NCBI GenBank assembly: GCA_021030905.1
Contig: JAGFMI010000003.1
Span: 186,001-250,000 of the forward strand
Direction: 5' to 3'
Length of the DNA stretch: 64,000 nucleotides
From: Pyrenula massariospora
Lineage: Eukaryota; Ascomycota; Eurotiomycetes; Pyrenulales; Pyrenulaceae
The position numbers and the translations under genes are program-made. Below the pieces are notes generated by a model. It was not told the DNA's origin. It saw nothing but the letters and a program-made list of their open reading frames with translations, and made no database searches. Below, piece by piece: positions 59,573-64,000 of the stretch (positions within the stretch are counted from its first letter, which is position 1; each line of letters starts with the position of its first letter).

Positions 59573-61516
59573 TTACACGATATGTATGTCAACTAGCCCT
59601 TTCCCTGCTTGGGCTAAGGCGGCTTTATTTGTCGCCTCAGGTAGCTCTGCCATACCCACCATCTCAAAGGTAGTCTCACTGGTCTTTCTTAAAATAAATG
59701 GCGCATGCCGCTGAGGAAATGCAAGAAGCGCCAAGCGATCTCCCGTTTGCAGTTGACTCTTGCTCAAGCCGTAGTGTCCGTTTCTACATGTGAAGAATGA
59801 CTGACCACCAAGCGCCGCCTGCAAGACTGCGACTAGAATATTCGCTCCGAGTGATTTCGCTTCAAAAGCTTCCTCTACATTCGCTTTGGAATGTGAGCCA
59901 AGCTTTAGAAATCTGTCAAAATCGTGCAGAATCTCCTCTTCTGTCTGGAAGAAATCGCCTGGATCCGGACCTACCAGGAACTCCAGCAGCAGGATTGAAG
60001 AAGACAGTCCCAGCTTGTTCTCAACTAATTGCTTGATATTCTCAATGTTTTTGGATAAAATCCAAAGATGGTATGACGCCTGCGCACCATTTTTTGCCAT
60101 CTGAGACGCATACCGCCACTCTCCATACTTGGAACATGAAAAAAAGATAGCAAGCCTCAGCAGACGCCACGCGGCAGGTAGCCGATAAGTATGACTTTCC
60201 TCGAAAGGCTTACCGCAGGATAAAACTTCTTTGAGCTCATCTAGGATAATCCCCTTTAGAGAAAGCTTTTCCCTATTACATGTAATATTGACTGGACTGG
60301 ATATCAATCCCTTTTCCGCTTTTAGCGCATTAAGATAGTTCCTTCTGCTGATGTGGGGATCGCTAAAATCAGGTACCCATGACGGTACTGAGAGCTTACT
60401 ACCCGCATTCACATTGAACTTTTGATAGACCTCTAAGCTGCGCTCTTCCTCTGAAGTTAGAATATAGATGGTGGCATCTATATATATCTCTCCAACGTGT
60501 TTACAGTAGTCAATCGGAAACTCGCGAAGAAAGACTTCCCTAGATTGGGGTAGAAGAAGGCCTAATATGCCATAGATGCGATCTTTAGCATCAGTGCTCC
60601 GAGAGGTGCAAGAAGCAAGTAAACAGTCAACCATCCAGAGGTCACCGGATCTTTGTTTTCGGTTCCTGATATGCTCCATGTTATTGTCGTATGCTTCCTG
60701 GATCTTTGGGGCAGCCAGAGCATACCGGGTCCAGCGATAGCCCTTGTATTCGTCCTCCTCGTTATTAATGTCTTTGAGCGTGGCATCATCTACTTGGCTA
60801 TTATTTAGGAGGTTTGAGGTAAATGCTCCACCCTGAAAGTCCATTGCCGTGCTATAGGCATCCAAAAACGGTGTACACAGAAGCTCTTTGCTGTTTCTAA
60901 AAAGAAAGATAGGTTCGCTCTTAGTCAGAGCGAACTCCTGGATGACCCATATTCGTGAGAACCACGATCGCGTTTTGATATCGGATACAGTGGCGTGGAA
61001 TCTGGCCTGCTTGAACACTTCTGTCTGGTTGTCTTTGATGCATCCAATGGCCCAATCAATATCGCGGTTCGAGTCCCCAAGCCAGATAATGACCGAGGTG
61101 GCACATGTATAAATCTCCGCCATCAGCGGAATTTGCTTTGCCTTCTCATTGATACTGCTTTGATCGATGCAAATAGCATCAATCCATAGGAATCTTGGCT
61201 CATCTGTGCGGCGGAGAGCTAGCATTGCCTCGGATAGAGTCTTTCTAACAGAATGTTTCTGACCATTAACGTTTATAGTCCTCTCTAGCTTCGTCGAAGT
61301 GCCCCAAGCCCAAGATAAAGCCTCAAAGTTCCGCCCTATCTTATCCAGGGATCGAATTTCCAAGAGACAGCAGATGATTTCTTCGTTTGATCCAGGTAGC
61401 AGGGTCAAAATCCGTAAGTGCCGATCCTGAAGAGCCTCGTATGAGCAGAATACATCCTGGCGCTTTCTTGGTTGTTGAAGCCGCCTAACACTACGGTCTA
61501 AGGCTGCGACTTTCAT
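59573..61516 (-). CDS. HET-domain heterokaryon-incompatibility protein, 647 aa
   Basis: One uninterrupted frame from ATG 61516. The HET domain occupies roughly residues 60-200 with all signature blocks: FEALSWAWG (64-72), LWIDAICIDQ (110-119), QIPLMAEIYTCATSVIIWLG (128-147) and RSWFSRIWVIQEFAL near 184. Later landmarks, such as DAKDRIYGILGLL and VPSWVPDFS, are usual for this family, and the C-terminal GDRLALLAFPQRHAPFILR matches the common ending. HET domains drive cell death after fusion of genetically different hyphae; most copies in a genome have no assigned partner. The gene appears intact, with no introns needed. Confidence 0.93.
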   Translation of the reverse strand: MKVAALDRSVRRLQQPRKRQDVFCSYEALQDRHLRILTLLPGSNEEIICCLLEIRSLDKIGRNFEALSWAWGTSTKLERTINVNGQKHSVRKTLSEAMLALRRTDEPRFLWIDAICIDQSSINEKAKQIPLMAEIYTCATSVIIWLGDSNRDIDWAIGCIKDNQTEVFKQARFHATVSDIKTRSWFSRIWVIQEFALTKSEPIFLFRNSKELLCTPFLDAYSTAMDFQGGAFTSNLLNNSQVDDATLKDINNEEDEYKGYRWTRYALAAPKIQEAYDNNMEHIRNRKQRSGDLWMVDCLLASCTSRSTDAKDRIYGILGLLLPQSREVFLREFPIDYCKHVGEIYIDATIYILTSEEERSLEVYQKFNVNAGSKLSVPSWVPDFSDPHISRRNYLNALKAEKGLISSPVNITCNREKLSLKGIILDELKEVLSCGKPFEESHTYRLPAAWRLLRLAIFFSCSKYGEWRYASQMAKNGAQASYHLWILSKNIENIKQLVENKLGLSSSILLLEFLVGPDPGDFFQTEEEILHDFDRFLKLGSHSKANVEEAFEAKSLGANILVAVLQAALGGQSFFTCRNGHYGLSKSQLQTGDRLALLAFPQRHAPFILRKTSETTFEMVGMAELPEATNKAALAQAGKGLVDIHIV

Positions 61517-61987
61517 TTTGACGTGCGGCTAGGCTGCAGGCTTCAGAACTGGCCAAAGAATGGACAGCCCCAACCAGACAAATAAGATATCCGTATAACG
61601 GCTGGCAATTGGCTGAAATTTAGGCGCTATTTGCACCTTCACAGCCAGAGGCGGACCTTTTAGCGGTCTGCGAAGGCCTTGACACCAGGGTGAGAGATTC
61701 AATTGTAACAAACTTGACGGAAGCCGACCGCGGGCTCGGCAAACCGCTGCACCGAATCCGCTGCGTAGACTTGCCCAGGGGAGCAAGCGCTTGATTAGGT
61801 AGGTGAAGCGAGAAAGCGAGAATCACGATCAAACTATTAAGCATAGCTATATTATAGCTATTTTATAGCTTCTTATTTGCCTGTAGTGCATGGAAAGCCC
61901 TGGAACGATGTATAATCAGCCCCCAACAGTAAAAAGGCACAGCGCTGCCTAAAAATCCTCGCTGATATGTACGAATGTAGAGACTGC
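61517..61987. other. Promoter of the HET gene and 3' side of the F-box gene
   Basis: Holds a short AT-rich cluster of TATAGCTA-type repeats at about 61844-61872. No coding feature was seen. Confidence 0.45.
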
Positions 61988-63601
61988 CTACAGGTCAAAG
62001 TGCAATACCCGATGGAAGCCTTCAATGACAAAAGTGTCATCCTCAATATCATCCACATCACTGATCCCATCATTTTCACTAAATGCGGTGTTGACTCGCA
62101 TACATACTAGATGAGCGAATTCCAGTTCCTCGCGAGTTTCGATTGCGGGTGGTTCCGTTTCAGGGATTCCAAGATTCTTCAGTCTCGACTTATCCCACAT
62201 GACATACCCCCATTTGCAAAGCTTTGAAGTTCCTAGCTGCCGGTGAAGGGGTTGGAATTTGCCGTGGTTAGCCCAGGACCATCCAGAATTGAGTTTCTCC
62301 GGATGATCGCCAACGAAGGGGTCAGGGACGCCATGAAAGTATGCTTCGACGGCGGGGCAGTTTCTTCGGAGTCTAGGAGGCACTGTCATCAATGCAGCAG
62401 AGAGGCAGAACGAGTCTATTCGCGCCTTATTTGGCTTGTCGGGGTTGAACCCCTGACGGAATGCATCTAAGCGCCCCGCACAGCTTGAAGCACATAGTAC
62501 ATTCTCAAGCCATGCTATGCCAAAGCTTGCTGATGTTTCCAAATAAGAACGATAGTATATGTCTGTTTTTATTTTAGATAGAACGCTGTTCAGCAGCTCA
62601 GAGAACTTACTCTCGGGCTCCAGGTTGTACCCACCGGGATACTCCCAATCAAACCAATTTGGAATCAGGTCGTCAACCAGCACGAATGTGTTTGAAGGAA
62701 GAGATGACGGTGGAGTCTCCCAAGGCATTATGACGATGAATTTTGGTGGATCTGTAGCTATAGCCGCCATTATGTCACGGAAGACAGCAGCCATTTGATC
62801 GTATATGAAATCCCGGACACAAGCTATCTCTTCGACTTCCCATGGATGGAAAGCAGCGAAAATACGAGGAGATTGGCATTGTTGGCTGAGGTCTGCTTCT
62901 TCTGAAAAGAGTTCACAAAACACCTGATAGCGATAGAATGCTCGGTGTATACGAATCCGCTCCGTCATTGACAACGTGACTCTATCATAGATATTGTTAG
63001 GTGAAGGTGCATTTCGAAGCGCACACGTCGCAAATTTATTGGCAAGGCGCGTTATGGTGAGATGGTTTGTCACCATCTTTCTCAAAACTTTCCAAGGAAT
63101 ATCTTTCGGCATATCAGGAGACCGAGAGATCTCGGAACGCCTATTGACGAACCGCGAAAGTGTGTGGTGTGTCAAGTGATCATCCGAAGGCCGCAATATA
63201 AGCCTCCGATTGGGTCGTAAGTTCGAGGACTCAACCAAACAGAGAGCTTCACGTCCTAGTTCAAGTCCAAGGCTATTGAATAGTATACTGGTAACAATCT
63301 GATGCTCACGGTTTCGGCGAATGTTGTTGAGGTTCCTTGAGGCAAGTGAGACGTTTTTCAACGACTCGAAGTCAGCGAGATGCTCAAGCACCATTTCTCC
63401 AATTTCTAGAGGCAGGCTCTCCAAGTAAGAGCTATGCATAGTCATCGATTGTGTCTGAGGCTGAAAACGTGCTTCTTCGCCAATCGCTCGGGTAGGGACC
63501 TGACGGTTTACTTGCCTTTTCACATGTCTTGAGCGCACAAGGTCGACAAACAGAGAACCTAATGATACCATTTCGATGTAGATAGTCCAGATTGAGAGCA
63601 T
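61988..63601 (-). CDS. F-box protein, 537 aa
   Basis: One open frame from ATG 63601; Met 53 or 55 (about 63445 or 63439) are alternative starts because the first ~50 residues are hydrophobic then basic and lie outside the domain. The F-box is at about residues 60-95 (LESLPLEIGEMVLEHL, then ADFESLKNVSLASRNL). The remainder has no recognised repeat and looks like the long unclassified C-termini of many ascomycete F-box proteins. F-box proteins bring substrates to SCF ubiquitin ligases through Skp1; the substrate here is unknown. The sequence is same-strand and adjacent to the HET gene, 471 bases upstream of it. Confidence 0.85.
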   Translation of the reverse strand: MLSIWTIYIEMVSLGSLFVDLVRSRHVKRQVNRQVPTRAIGEEARFQPQTQSMTMHSSYLESLPLEIGEMVLEHLADFESLKNVSLASRNLNNIRRNREHQIVTSILFNSLGLELGREALCLVESSNLRPNRRLILRPSDDHLTHHTLSRFVNRRSEISRSPDMPKDIPWKVLRKMVTNHLTITRLANKFATCALRNAPSPNNIYDRVTLSMTERIRIHRAFYRYQVFCELFSEEADLSQQCQSPRIFAAFHPWEVEEIACVRDFIYDQMAAVFRDIMAAIATDPPKFIVIMPWETPPSSLPSNTFVLVDDLIPNWFDWEYPGGYNLEPESKFSELLNSVLSKIKTDIYYRSYLETSASFGIAWLENVLCASSCAGRLDAFRQGFNPDKPNKARIDSFCLSAALMTVPPRLRRNCPAVEAYFHGVPDPFVGDHPEKLNSGWSWANHGKFQPLHRQLGTSKLCKWGYVMWDKSRLKNLGIPETEPPAIETREELEFAHLVCMRVNTAFSENDGISDVDDIEDDTFVIEGFHRVLHFDL

Positions 63602-64000
63602 GTGCAGAACCTCAGGAAAACAAATTTTTAAAATTGTCGATGATGGATTGGGCGACTTTTAAAAGAAGCCCTCCTTTCGGATTTGAAGAAAGTGACTCAT
63701 GAGGCTGAAAAAGACAGAGAACCCTGTCCAATATTTGCAGCAAATCGTCGAAAAAGGCTCAATTGCCCGCTGTTCGAGCATCTGTGACACCTACCTAGGT
63801 ATTTGTCCATAGAAAATCTATCGACGATGAAAGGACCGAGAGAACAACAGAGAGAACAGAGCACACTACTATGGTCTTAGCACCAAGATCGCTCACTTTG
63901 CGAGGTAGGGTGACAGAAGCCATGGTTGATGTTTTGCCCCACACCACACCAAAAATCGGCCACGATTTCTATCACCTTGCCTTGTTGGGGCGTTAAAGCA
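63602..64000. other. Upstream region of the F-box gene, nothing identified
   Basis: About 400 bases to the right edge of the window, presumably promoter and leader. No open frame is supported. Confidence 0.4.

Overview
The window looks like nuclear DNA of a filamentous ascomycete (Pezizomycotina). Introns are 41-75 nt with GT-AG ends and CTAAC/CTGAC-type branch sites. The family mix is typical of these fungi: HET domain, NACHT/STAND proteins with a SesB-like esterase or a Goodbye-like N-terminus, fungal rhodopsin-domain protein, DUF3176, DUF7923 with a CCCH finger, TigA-type PDI and Cdc48. Class-level placement (perhaps Leotiomycetes) is a guess. I saw no intact transposon, no virus-derived element, no tRNA and no rRNA.

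Layout. 1-2.1 kb: left-truncated STAND NTPase gene. 2.1-8.3 kb: gene-poor, except for a strongly structured stretch at 6.13-6.44 kb that looks like an undescribed RNA polymerase III transcript (TATA, end-closing stem, three-way junction, further hairpins, B-box-like site, T6 terminator). 8.3-11.7 kb: 1,142-aa orphan protein. 12.7-17.5 kb: a small secreted Gly/Lys- and Pro-rich protein and four small orphan membrane proteins, two with related acidic tails. 18.0-22.6 kb: two DUF7923-type genes, one short and one carrying a CCCH finger. 24.8-36.6 kb: conserved housekeeping block with TigA-type PDI, OHCU decarboxylase (urate breakdown), an ADF-H-domain protein and Cdc48. 37.4-39.9 kb: two more orphan membrane proteins. 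40.6-41.9 kb: fructosamine-kinase-like protein. 42.2-47.3 kb: SesB-NACHT-propeller STAND gene with one in-frame stop, whose 3' end overlaps a convergent MFS transporter gene (47.3-49.0 kb). 50.5-54.5 kb: rhodopsin-domain protein and a secreted HExxH metallopeptidase. 55.2-57.1 kb: decayed DUF3176 gene. 59.6-63.6 kb: HET-domain protein and F-box protein.

How the genes relate. There is no obvious metabolic cluster. The conserved genes serve ER protein folding (PDI), protein segregation and degradation (Cdc48), actin (ADF-H), purine breakdown (UraD) and repair of glycated protein (fructosamine kinase). Around them is an accessory set of non-self-recognition type: two STAND genes, a HET gene, an F-box gene and orphan membrane proteins. 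Part of that set is decaying (premature stop, frameshifts). Exon coordinates were derived by hand from splice signals, reading frame and remembered family conservation; no alignment or transcript data were available.
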